Source: Rhodocaloribacter litoris (GTDB lineage Bacteria > Bacteroidota > Rhodothermia > Rhodothermales > ISCAR-4553). From it: a DNA stretch of 42,148 nt. Position 1 is the first letter of the stretch, and every line of letters begins with the position of its first letter. The notes under the pieces were generated by a model. It was not told where the DNA came from. It was given only the letters and a program-made list of their open reading frames with translations, and did no database searches. This document shows, piece by piece, positions 1 through 7,684 of the stretch. A program made the position numbers and the translations under genes. Location of the stretch: NCBI RefSeq assembly GCF_011682235.2, contig NZ_CP076718.1:1997354-2039501 (forward strand), written 5' to 3'.

Positions 1-154
1 TGATCAACCAGCCCTGCAACACCTCCGGGATCCCGAGCGCCTCACCGATACGGGGCAAGATGGGTGAGACGATGATCACCTGGCTGCTGGCCGAAAAGAC
101 CATCAGCCAGAGGGCGAAGAGGATCAGATACGGATTCGAGGAACGCGACGGCAC
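1..154 (-). CDS. MFS transporter, N-terminal part (runs off window start)
   Basis: The first 51 codons of a minus-strand gene lie here; the rest is outside the window. Translation from a GTG at 154-152 gives a short polar start, then one hydrophobic segment (NPYLILFALWLMVFSASSQV), then IIVSPILPRIGEALGIPEV and GWLI. This is the typical first transmembrane helix and following loop of a major facilitator superfamily permease. An in-frame stop lies 36 nt upstream and there is no other start between, so GTG is the only choice. A GAGG stretch sits about 11 nt before it. Substrate cannot be told from this fragment. The short plus-strand frame over the same bases looks like a shadow. Confidence 0.7.
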   Translation of the reverse strand, partial: MPSRSSNPYLILFALWLMVFSASSQVIIVSPILPRIGEALGIPEVLQGWLI

Positions 155-361
155 AAGGCAACACGCCTCAAAGAGGACGGAGCGGTTTCAAAGGCTGTTG
201 GAACAGCGGCTTTCGGGAAAAGGTTTCGGGCGCCGCCCGGCCTGAAACGTTCCGGCATGGCCGGACACGCATCCCCAATGATCCCTTAACCCCTCCGTAA
301 TGCCTCCCTAACACCCGGCTCCTAGCTTGCATCGTCTTTTGAAGGGCACACGTGTGTTGTC

Positions 362-1216
362 ATGGAAAGCCCCTACCGGTACCGCACCATCTGGCTCTCC
401 GACTTCCACCTGGGCACCCGGGAATGCAAGGCCGAGTTCCTGCTCGACTTCCTGCGCCGGACCGAGTCGGACTACCTCTTCCTCGTCGGCGACATTTTCG
501 ACGGCTGGGCCCTGCGCCGCTCCTGGTACTGGCCTCAGCTGCACAACGACGTCGTGCAAAAGCTGTTGCGAAAAGCCCGCAAAGGCACCCAGGTCACCTA
601 CATCCCGGGCAACCACGACGAGTTCGCCCGCCACTTCCTGCACCTGAAGTTCGGGGACATCGTGGTGAAGCCCCGGGCCGTGCACACCACCGCCGACGGG
701 CGGCAATTGCTGGTGCTCCACGGGGACGAGTTCGACGGCGTCATCCGGCATGCGCGCTGGCTCTCGCTGCTGGGCGCCTGGGCCTATCTCGTGATCCTCA
801 AGCTGAACCGCTGGTTCAACCACGCACGCCGCCGGCTGAACCTGCCCTACTGGTCGCTCGCGGCCTACCTGAAGCTGAAAGCCAAACGGGCCGTCCAGTT
901 CGTGGCCCGCTTCGAACGGGTCGTGGCCGAGGAGGCCGCCCGCTGGGACGTCGACGGCGTCGTCTGCGGGCACATCCACCACGCCGAACAGCGACGCATC
1001 GGCCCGGTGCTCTACGCCAACTGCGGCGACTGGGTCGAGAGTTGCACGGCGCTGGTCGAACACCTGGACGGGCGCCTGGAGATCATCCCCTGGGCCCTCG
1101 TCGGGTATCCGCCCCGCCGGAGGCCCCCCGGCGGCGACGGCTTCGTCGAGGACGAAAGTCACCTCACGCTGCACCCGCACCCGAACCCGGCGGAACCGCG
1201 CCCCCATCCTGCGTAA
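362..1216 (+). CDS. LpxH-like metallophosphoesterase (UDP-2,3-diacylglucosamine diphosphatase family)
   Basis: A 284-residue calcineurin-like phosphoesterase. All metal-binding blocks of the family are visible: DFHLG (D14, H16), GDIFD (D44), GNHDE (N84, H85), HGDEFD (H120) and GHIHH (H204, H206). The extended GHIHH and the HGDEFD block are those of the LpxH/COG2908 group, which cleaves UDP-2,3-diacylglucosamine to lipid X at the cytoplasmic face of the membrane in lipid A synthesis. At 284 residues it is longer than the usual 240 or so, with a Pro/Arg-rich tail after residue 245. ATG at 362 is the only reasonable start; no clear ribosome binding site is seen. A glycosyltransferase follows 31 bp downstream, so both may act on the same envelope lipid. 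The exact substrate is inference, so no symbol is given. Confidence 0.9.
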   Translation: MESPYRYRTIWLSDFHLGTRECKAEFLLDFLRRTESDYLFLVGDIFDGWALRRSWYWPQLHNDVVQKLLRKARKGTQVTYIPGNHDEFARHFLHLKFGDIVVKPRAVHTTADGRQLLVLHGDEFDGVIRHARWLSLLGAWAYLVILKLNRWFNHARRRLNLPYWSLAAYLKLKAKRAVQFVARFERVVAEEAARWDVDGVVCGHIHHAEQRRIGPVLYANCGDWVESCTALVEHLDGRLEIIPWALVGYPPRRRPPGGDGFVEDESHLTLHPHPNPAEPRPHPA

Positions 1217-1247
1217 CACCGTCCGTCTGATCCCCACACAAGCCGGC

Positions 1248-2363
1248 ATGGATTCCCTCAACTGTCTTTTCGTCGTACAGGGCGAAGGGCGGGGACACCT
1301 GACGCAGGCGCTGGCCCTGCGCGCCCTGCTCCGCAAGGCCGGGCACACCGTCGGCGGCGTCCTCGTCGGGCGCAACGCCCAGCGCACCCTGCCCCGGTTC
1401 TTCCTGGACAAGATCGACGCACCGGTCTCCTGCTTCGACAGCCCCAACTTCGCCTTCGATGCACACCGACGCGGCATCCGAACGGGGGCAACCGTGTGGC
1501 AGAACCTGTGCCGCCTGCCGGGCTTTCGCGCCGGCCTGGAGCACATCCACCGTACGGTGCAACGGCTTCGCCCCGACGTGATCCTCAACTTCTTCGAGCC
1601 GCTCGTCGCCCTCTACACCCGGCTGTATCGCCCGGGCGTGCCGGTGGTGTGCATCGGGCACCAGTACATGTTCCATCACCCCGCCTACCCGTTCCCGCCG
1701 GGGCGGGCGGTGCAACGGTCCCTGGCCCGGCACTATACGGACCTGACCGCCGCCGGGGCGGCCCGCCGGCTGGCCCTCTCCTTCTATCCCGCCGAAGACC
1801 TGCCGGCCCGGCGCCTGAAAGTCATGCCGCCGCTGCTACGACCCGAACTCTTCCGGCAACCCGACGGCCTCGAAGAACCCTTTTTCCTGATCTACGTCCT
1901 CAACAGCGGCTACGCCGAGGCCATCGTCCGCTGGCACGAACGGCGCAAGGACGTGCGACTGCACTGCTTCTGGGACCGGCCGGACGCGGACGAGGTGCTG
2001 CATTACGACGACACCCTCACCTTCCACCGGCTCGACGACGAAAAATTCCTCGCCCTGATGGCCCGGTGCCGGGGACTGGTCTGTACCGCCGGGTTCGAAT
2101 CCGTCTGCGAGGCGATGTACCTGGGCAAGCCGGTGCTCATGGTTCCCGTCGAAGGACACTTCGAACAGTACTGCAACGCACGCGACGCCGAGGCGGCGGG
2201 AGCCGGCCGCTACAGCCCCCACTTCGACCTGGACCGGCTCCTCGACTTCCTCCCGCACTACCGGCGCGTCGCCCCGCACTTCCGCCCCTGGGTGGCCGAG
2301 GCCGAAGCCCGTTTCCTCGAAGAGATCGAAGCCGTGGCCGGGAAGGTGGCCGTGCCCGCCTAG
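1248..2363 (+). CDS. Glycosyltransferase, MurG/GT28-like fold
   Basis: A 371-residue protein with a GT-B glycosyltransferase layout. The N-terminal glycine-rich loop GEGRGHLTQ (residues 12-20) is the acceptor-side signature of MurG-like and related transferases. Near residues 277-300 the C-terminal half carries TAGFESVCEAMYLGKPVLMVP followed by EQ.CNA, the usual nucleotide-sugar pocket in which Glu and Gln contact the sugar donor. No signal peptide is seen, so it should act in the cytoplasm or on the inner membrane surface. It follows the LpxH-like gene by 31 bp in the same direction and probably shares its transcript. The pairing suggests envelope glycolipid synthesis; acceptor and donor are unknown. 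Confidence 0.85.
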   Translation: MDSLNCLFVVQGEGRGHLTQALALRALLRKAGHTVGGVLVGRNAQRTLPRFFLDKIDAPVSCFDSPNFAFDAHRRGIRTGATVWQNLCRLPGFRAGLEHIHRTVQRLRPDVILNFFEPLVALYTRLYRPGVPVVCIGHQYMFHHPAYPFPPGRAVQRSLARHYTDLTAAGAARRLALSFYPAEDLPARRLKVMPPLLRPELFRQPDGLEEPFFLIYVLNSGYAEAIVRWHERRKDVRLHCFWDRPDADEVLHYDDTLTFHRLDDEKFLALMARCRGLVCTAGFESVCEAMYLGKPVLMVPVEGHFEQYCNARDAEAAGAGRYSPHFDLDRLLDFLPHYRRVAPHFRPWVAEAEARFLEEIEAVAGKVAVPA

Positions 2364-2386
2364 CCGCCCCCTCTGCGGGGTGCTCG

Positions 2387-3774
2387 CTACGGGCGTGCCC
2401 GCGTATCGTGCAACTGCCGTTCCAGCGCCTCCAGTTCGGCCGTGCCGGCCCCCAGCCGGACCTCCAGCGCCTCGAGCGAGAGCCCTTTCGTCTCCGGCAT
2501 CACCTTCCAGGCAAAGAAGAACTGCAACACCATCATCGCGCTGAAGAAGGCGAAGGCCAGGGCGCCGGAGGCCTCGGCCACCACCGGGAACGTCCACGAC
2601 ACCGCCGCGGCCATGAACCAGTGGGTGAAACTCCCCAGCGACTGCCCCTTCGAGCGCACCCGGTTCGGAAAAACCTCCGAGATGTAGACCCAGATGACCG
2701 CCCCCTGGGAAAAAGCGAAAAAGGCGATGAAGCCGAGCAGCCCGGCCAGGACCGGCGTGCCCATGGCGCCGCCGGTATGAAAAGCCCAGGCCACCAGGGC
2801 CAGGCAGGCCGCCGTGCCCACCGAGCCGGCGAGCATCAGCGGCCGCCGGCCGAACCGGTCGATGATGAACAGGGCCACGATGGTGAAGAGCAGGTTCGTC
2901 CCCCCCACGGCCACGGCCTGCAGCAGTGCATCGTCGGCCGCCGCCCCGGCCATCCGAAAGATGCGAGGCGCGTAGTACATGAGCGCGTTGATGCCCGAGA
3001 GCTGGTTGAACATGGCAATGGCCCAGGCCAGAAAGATCGGGAAGGCATAGCGGCGCTGGAAGAGCCGGGCCTCCTGCCGGCCGGTCTCCTCCTTGAGCGA
3101 GGTCACGATCTCGGCCATCTCGCGCTCGACGTCCGGCTCGCCCAGTCGCTCCAGCACGGCCCGGGCCTCGTCCACCCGCCCCTGCCGGACCAGCCAGCGC
3201 GGGCTGAACGGGATGAAGAAGAGCAGGACGAAGAAGAAAGCCGCCGGAAAGGCCTCCACGCCGAGCATCCATCGCCACGCCACACCGGGGTCGAGGAGCT
3301 GCGCGATGACGTAGTTGGAGAAGAAAGCCAGCAGGATCCCCGTGACCACGTTGAGCTGGTTGACGGCCACGAGCCGCCCCCGCAGGTGCGCCGGGGCGAT
3401 CTCGGCGATGTACATCGGGGCAACGACCGAGGACCCGCCGACGGCCAGCCCCCCCAGGAAGCGATAGAAGAGGAATGTGAACCAGGTCTGCGCCAGCGCG
3501 CTGCCGACGGCCGAGACGAAGTAGAGGGCCGCCAGCACGAAAAGCACCCGCCGGCGGCCGAAGCGGTCGGCCGGCCGGCCGGCGGCGAAAGCCCCGACGA
3601 TGGTGCCGATCAGGGCCACCGCCACGGTGAAGCCGAGCCAGAACCCGTCGAGGTCGAAGACCCGTTCGAGCGCGCCTCGGTGGTGCCGGAGATGACGGCG
3701 GTGTCGAAGCCGAAGAGCAGCCCGCCCAGGGCCGCCACGATGGTGCTGAAGAAGACCGTCCGGCGCGATGGCAT
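2387..3774 (-). pseudogene. MFS sugar porter, frameshifted near its N-terminus
   Basis: A major facilitator sugar:H+ symporter of about 462 residues. It keeps the family marks: GRPADRFGRRR after helix 2, RFLGGLAVGGSS and PMYIAEIAPAHLRGR in the middle, QLSGINALMYYAP in helix 7, DRFGRRPL, and PETKGLSLE near the end. ATG at 3774 with a strong GGAGGG (3784-3779) four bases upstream gives the proper start, including GGLLFGFDTAVISGTTE. That frame fails at about 3680-3671. The correct continuation, ALERVFDLDGFWLGFTVA, is one base out of frame. One extra base in GAGGCGCGCTC would restore TTEGALERVF. The gene lies 39 bp after the GH32 gene in the same direction, so import of sugars released by that enzyme is its likely job. 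The lesion may be real or a sequence error. Confidence 0.8.
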
Positions 3775-3813
3775 GGTTCCCTCCGGTTAAAGAAAGCGAA
3801 AGCGGGCGGCGCG

Positions 3814-5847
3814 TCACGGGCTGCCGGGCGTCTCCGGCCCGGCCTCTTCCCAGATCGAGGCCAGCGGCCACACCTCCAGCGACACCAGATGCGCCGGTCC
3901 CCCCGATGCATACAGGGCCACCCCCGTACTCTCCGGAGACGGGAAAATCCGCTCCGTCAGCACCGTCTCCCCTTCGCCGGCCAACACTTCGACCGACGAC
4001 CAGTCCACGAAGATGTGCAGCCGGAGGTGCCCTTCCCGCAACGGCAGCGGTCCTGCATGACGCGCGGCAAAGCCCGGATGAAAGTCATCCTGCCCCGAAC
4101 GCCGCCGGTCCACGAACACTTCGGCCGCGGCCACGTCATAGCCGATGCGTGTTTCCTCGTCCTCGCCCACGCGCACCAGCAGTCCGACTTCGCGGGCCTG
4201 CCCGGGATCGAAGGTGGCGAGGAGCTCGAGCGTGGCGCCGGCGATGCCGTGGGCGTCGAGCGGGGTGCGTCCCGGGGGCAGGGAGCGATCCGTGAGGTGG
4301 CGGCGCGGCCCGCGCAGGCGGGCGAGTTCGGCCACGGGTTCCTGCACGAGCCGGATTGCACCGTCGAGGGTACGCAGGCCGAGCCGGCGGGGCAGAGACA
4401 GGGCCCCGCGCCAGGGTTCCGTCGGGAGGTTCTGGGCATAATGCCAGTTGTTCATCCACCCGACCCAGATGCGCCGCCCGTCGTGCTCGGGCAGGCCGGC
4501 CCAGGTGATGGCGGCGTAGAAATCCGCGCCGTAGTCGACCCATCGGACCGGTCCGGGCCAGGCCGTCACCGGCGTATCGCTGCGCTCGACGTGATCGATG
4601 AGGATGCGCCCGCCGGGCCCGGCGGGCCGGTCGACGAGGCGGAGGCGGGCGGTGCGGCCCCTGAGGTCGCGCACGTCCCAGCAGACCCAGTCGGGGGTCT
4701 CGCTTCCGGTGCCCCGGGCCGTCCGCACGACCCGGTCGTCGACGAGCAGTTCGACGCGGGTTTCATCATGGCGATGGCCGCCGGCGAGCAGGAAGTTCAG
4801 GTAGGCATGGGTGAGTTCGAACGGGGGCGAGACGAGGGTGCCCGTCATGCCTTCCCGGCCGGAGACCGTGCCGGCGACGTGGCGATCCAGGAAGCCGAAG
4901 ACCACGTTACGGGAGGCGAGCCCGCCCTCCCCGGCGGCCCACTCCGGAGGGAGGCGGTCCTCGAAGCCGGGGGGCAGCGGCCCGGCCGGGTCGCCGGTTT
5001 CCACGGTGAAGGTGGTCCCGTCGAAGTGCCCGACGAAATACTGGGCGCCGGAGCCCTGAGCCACGCCCCCGTCTCCCACATCCACCTGCAACACCCAGCG
5101 GGTGTCGTTCGGGTCTCCATCGACCGGCAGTTCGAAAAGGTCCGGGCATTCCCAGAAGCCGCCGACGGCACCGGCGGGCCCGAAGGCGCTCAGGAACGTC
5201 CACCGCTTCAGGTCCGGCGAGGCGTAAAAGTGCACCTTGCGCTCCAGCGAGAGCGCCACCACCATCACCCACTTCTTTTCCGGCGCATACCAGAACACCT
5301 TCGGATCCCGGAAATGGGCCGTGCCGATGTCGAGGATCGGATTGTCCTCGTAGGGAACCCAGGTGCGGCCCCGGTCGGTGCTGTAGGCCAGGTGCTGGGC
5401 CTGTCGTTCGGCGGCGGGGTCCGGCGCCGGATGGTGTCCCGTGTAGATGGCCACCAGCGGCGGCTTGCCGTCGCGGCCGAAGCCGCTGGTGTTCTCCCGG
5501 TCGACGACGGCGCTGCCCGAGAAGGCCATCACGCCGTCGGCTTCGGGGATGGCCACGGGCAGGTGGTGCCAGTGCACCAGGTCCGGGCTGACGGCGTGGC
5601 CCCAGCTCAGGTGCCCCCACTGGAGGCCGAAAGGATTGTACTGGTAGAAAAGGTGGTACTCGCCGTCGTAGTAGACGAGGCCGTTGGGATCGTTCATCCA
5701 GTTCGTGGCCGGGGAGAAATGGAACTGGGGCCGGTAGCGTTCCCGGTAGGTCGGTGCCGCGAGCGAACCGGCGTTCGCCCGTGCCAGCCCCAGCAACGAG
5801 ACCACGGCCCCTCCCACCCGGAGGAGATCGATCAATCCAGACTCCAT
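3814..5847 (-). CDS. Glycoside hydrolase family 32 (levanase/inulinase/invertase type)
   Basis: About 677 residues, hydrolysing beta-fructosides. The three acidic residues of GH32 are all present: WMNDPNG (residues 50-56, nucleophile D53), FRDPK (D181, transition-state stabiliser) and WECPD (E233, acid/base). Between about residues 300 and 435 the catalytic domain is interrupted by a beta-rich insert (GTLVSPPFEL, LLAGGH, VELLVDDRVVRTA), after which the blades resume with YGADFYAAITW. The last 170 residues form the usual C-terminal beta-sandwich. A hydrophobic stretch (residues 11-22) then ANA-GS could be a weak signal peptide, so export is likely but not certain. ATG at 5847 is preferred; an in-frame GTG at 5871 is possible. 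The sugar porter follows by 39 bp, making a fructan or sucrose utilisation pair. Confidence 0.93.
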   Translation of the reverse strand: MESGLIDLLRVGGAVVSLLGLARANAGSLAAPTYRERYRPQFHFSPATNWMNDPNGLVYYDGEYHLFYQYNPFGLQWGHLSWGHAVSPDLVHWHHLPVAIPEADGVMAFSGSAVVDRENTSGFGRDGKPPLVAIYTGHHPAPDPAAERQAQHLAYSTDRGRTWVPYEDNPILDIGTAHFRDPKVFWYAPEKKWVMVVALSLERKVHFYASPDLKRWTFLSAFGPAGAVGGFWECPDLFELPVDGDPNDTRWVLQVDVGDGGVAQGSGAQYFVGHFDGTTFTVETGDPAGPLPPGFEDRLPPEWAAGEGGLASRNVVFGFLDRHVAGTVSGREGMTGTLVSPPFELTHAYLNFLLAGGHRHDETRVELLVDDRVVRTARGTGSETPDWVCWDVRDLRGRTARLRLVDRPAGPGGRILIDHVERSDTPVTAWPGPVRWVDYGADFYAAITWAGLPEHDGRRIWVGWMNNWHYAQNLPTEPWRGALSLPRRLGLRTLDGAIRLVQEPVAELARLRGPRRHLTDRSLPPGRTPLDAHGIAGATLELLATFDPGQAREVGLLVRVGEDEETRIGYDVAAAEVFVDRRRSGQDDFHPGFAARHAGPLPLREGHLRLHIFVDWSSVEVLAGEGETVLTERIFPSPESTGVALYASGGPAHLVSLEVWPLASIWEEAGPETPGSP

Positions 5848-5870
5848 CGATACGGTTCTTCTGCAGGCCA

Positions 5871-5886
5871 CATGCCGGGCGGCATG
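5871..5886. promoter_or_regulatory. Perfect inverted repeat upstream of GH32 (candidate operator)
   Basis: CATGCCG-GG-CGGCATG, a perfect 7-bp inverted repeat with a 2-bp centre, ends 24 bp before the preferred GH32 ATG. Length and symmetry fit a dimeric repressor site, for instance a LacI-type sugar regulator, but no such regulator gene is in the window. A second, looser copy of the same arms (ATGCCG, 5-nt spacer, CGGCAT) lies at 5932-5948, just past the stop of the PAS/PP2C gene. The role is inferred from position and symmetry only. Confidence 0.3.
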
Positions 5887-5956
5887 ATAGCCCCTGGCCG
5901 TCTCTTTTCCAAGCTCGGGGGGGGAAGGGGGATGCCGGGAAACGGCATGGTGCGGT

Positions 5957-7684
5957 TCAGGCGGAACAACGCCGCAGGGCCAGCAACGTCAGGTCGTCGG
6001 CGAGGGGTGCCCGCCCGGCGAACGCGTGGACGGCCCGTTCGATCTGGTCGAGCAGACCGGCGGCGGCCGGAGCCGGCGGGAGGAGCAGCGCCAGCAGGCG
6101 CTCTTCCGTGAAGAAGTCCCGGGCCTCGTTGCGGGCCTCCGTAACCCCGTCCGTATAGGCCAGGACGGACTCGCCGGCGGCCAGGATCGTGCCCTCCACG
6201 TTGAACGGGGCGCCGCCGATCAGGCCCAGCGCCGGGCCGGTCGGCGCCAGGCGCCGGAGGCCCCCGTCGGCCCCGAGCACCACGGGCGGCTCGTGCCCGG
6301 CATTGACGTACTGCAACACACCGGAAACGGAGTCAAGCACCCCGAAGAAGACCGAGGCGAACATGTGGGCTTTCTTGTGGACACGGGTGATGTAACCGTT
6401 GGTGGAGGTAAACACCTCGGTCAGGACGGCCTCGTCGGACCGGGCGGCGTCCCCGGCTCGTTCGGCGGCCGCCCGGAGCAGGCTCTGGAAAAGGGCCATG
6501 AAAAGCGCCGCGCCCACGCCCTTGCCGGAGACGTCCGCGATGAGGAACGCGAGGTGGCCGTTTGGCAGCTCGAAGGCGTCGTAAAAATCGCCGGCCACGC
6601 GCCAGACGGGATGGAAGCGAACGGCGAGTTCCCAGCCCGGCGGCTGCGGCAAGTCGGCCGGTAGCAGGCTCCGCTGGATCCGGCGCCCGAACTCGAGCTC
6701 GCGCTCCAGGCTCCGGGCATAGTGGCTGGCCCGGACCCGCGCCTGCTCGGCCTCCTGCCGGGCCTGCTCCAGTTCCTCGGCATGCCGCTTCTGTTCGGTC
6801 ACGTCGCGGAAGAACCAGATGCGCCCGTAGTGGTCGCCCTCGCTGCTGACGACGGGGGCCGTGTAGCGGTCGAAGACCCGCCCGTCACGCAGGAGGATCT
6901 CGTCCCGGGCTTTTTCCCCGGGGTGCCGGTACAGGTGTTCGACCCGGGCCCGGAACGTCTCCGGATCCTGGAGTTGATCCAGCACGGCCGCAATCGCCGC
7001 TTCGTCCGAGCGGGTGGTCATAACGTCCGGCGACAGCCCCCACATCTCGACGAAGCGCTGGTTGTACGAGAGGATCCGTCCCTGGTCGGAAACCACCAGG
7101 ATGCCGTCGATGGAAGCCTCGCCCTGCGCTTCGAGCAGCGTCTTCTGCAGGCGCAGCGTGGCCTCGGCCCGCTTGCGCTCGGTGACGTCCCGGGAGTTGA
7201 CGACCATCCCCTCGCCGGGCGCGTCCGCCAAGAGCGCCGTACCGACGGATTCGATGATGCGCCAGGAGCCGTCCTGGTGCCGGAACCGAAATTCAGCGGT
7301 GACCGGTACCCCCGGCCGTGTGAGCACCTGCTGGAAAAGGGTCCGGGTGGCGGGCTCTTCGTCCGGGGAGAGGTAGTCGAAGACATTCTGGCCGATCATC
7401 TCTTCCGGGAGATACCCCAGCATCCGGGTGACGGCCGGACTCTGATAGCGGACGACGCCCCCGGCATCCAGGATGGAGATCAGGTCCGAGGCATTCTCGA
7501 TGAGCCGCCGGAAGTGCTCTTCGCTGCGCCGCAGCGCGGCTTCGGCCTCCACCCGATCCGAGATGTCGCGGGCGACGGCGATGACCACGTCCTGGCCGAA
7601 GTAGGTCGAGCGCTGGAGCACCACCTCTTTCGGGAAGCAACTGCCGTTTTCGGGAAGCAACTGCCGTCCTTGCGGCGTCCCCAC
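5957..7684 (-). CDS. PAS-PAS-PP2C phosphatase, C-terminal part of a split signalling protein
   Basis: This 575-codon frame holds the output half of the protein whose input half is at 7480-9660. In order: the end of a PAS domain; a full PAS (about residues 55-175: ENASDLISILDAGGVVRYQSPA); another PAS (180-300); a charged coiled coil (300-345: EELEQARQEAEQARVRA); and a SpoIIE/RsbU-type PP2C phosphatase domain. The last shows metal-site motifs VAGDFYDAF, DVSGKGVGAALF and YTDGVTEARN. Such phosphatases dephosphorylate anti-sigma-factor antagonists in partner-switching stress responses. Translation alone would need a GTG at 7684 inside the upstream frame. The natural reading is one 1227-residue protein broken by the 20-bp duplication at 7628-7667. 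No anti-sigma or antagonist gene is nearby. Confidence 0.85.
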   Translation of the reverse strand: MGTPQGRQLLPENGSCFPKEVVLQRSTYFGQDVVIAVARDISDRVEAEAALRRSEEHFRRLIENASDLISILDAGGVVRYQSPAVTRMLGYLPEEMIGQNVFDYLSPDEEPATRTLFQQVLTRPGVPVTAEFRFRHQDGSWRIIESVGTALLADAPGEGMVVNSRDVTERKRAEATLRLQKTLLEAQGEASIDGILVVSDQGRILSYNQRFVEMWGLSPDVMTTRSDEAAIAAVLDQLQDPETFRARVEHLYRHPGEKARDEILLRDGRVFDRYTAPVVSSEGDHYGRIWFFRDVTEQKRHAEELEQARQEAEQARVRASHYARSLERELEFGRRIQRSLLPADLPQPPGWELAVRFHPVWRVAGDFYDAFELPNGHLAFLIADVSGKGVGAALFMALFQSLLRAAAERAGDAARSDEAVLTEVFTSTNGYITRVHKKAHMFASVFFGVLDSVSGVLQYVNAGHEPPVVLGADGGLRRLAPTGPALGLIGGAPFNVEGTILAAGESVLAYTDGVTEARNEARDFFTEERLLALLLPPAPAAAGLLDQIERAVHAFAGRAPLADDLTLLALRRCSA

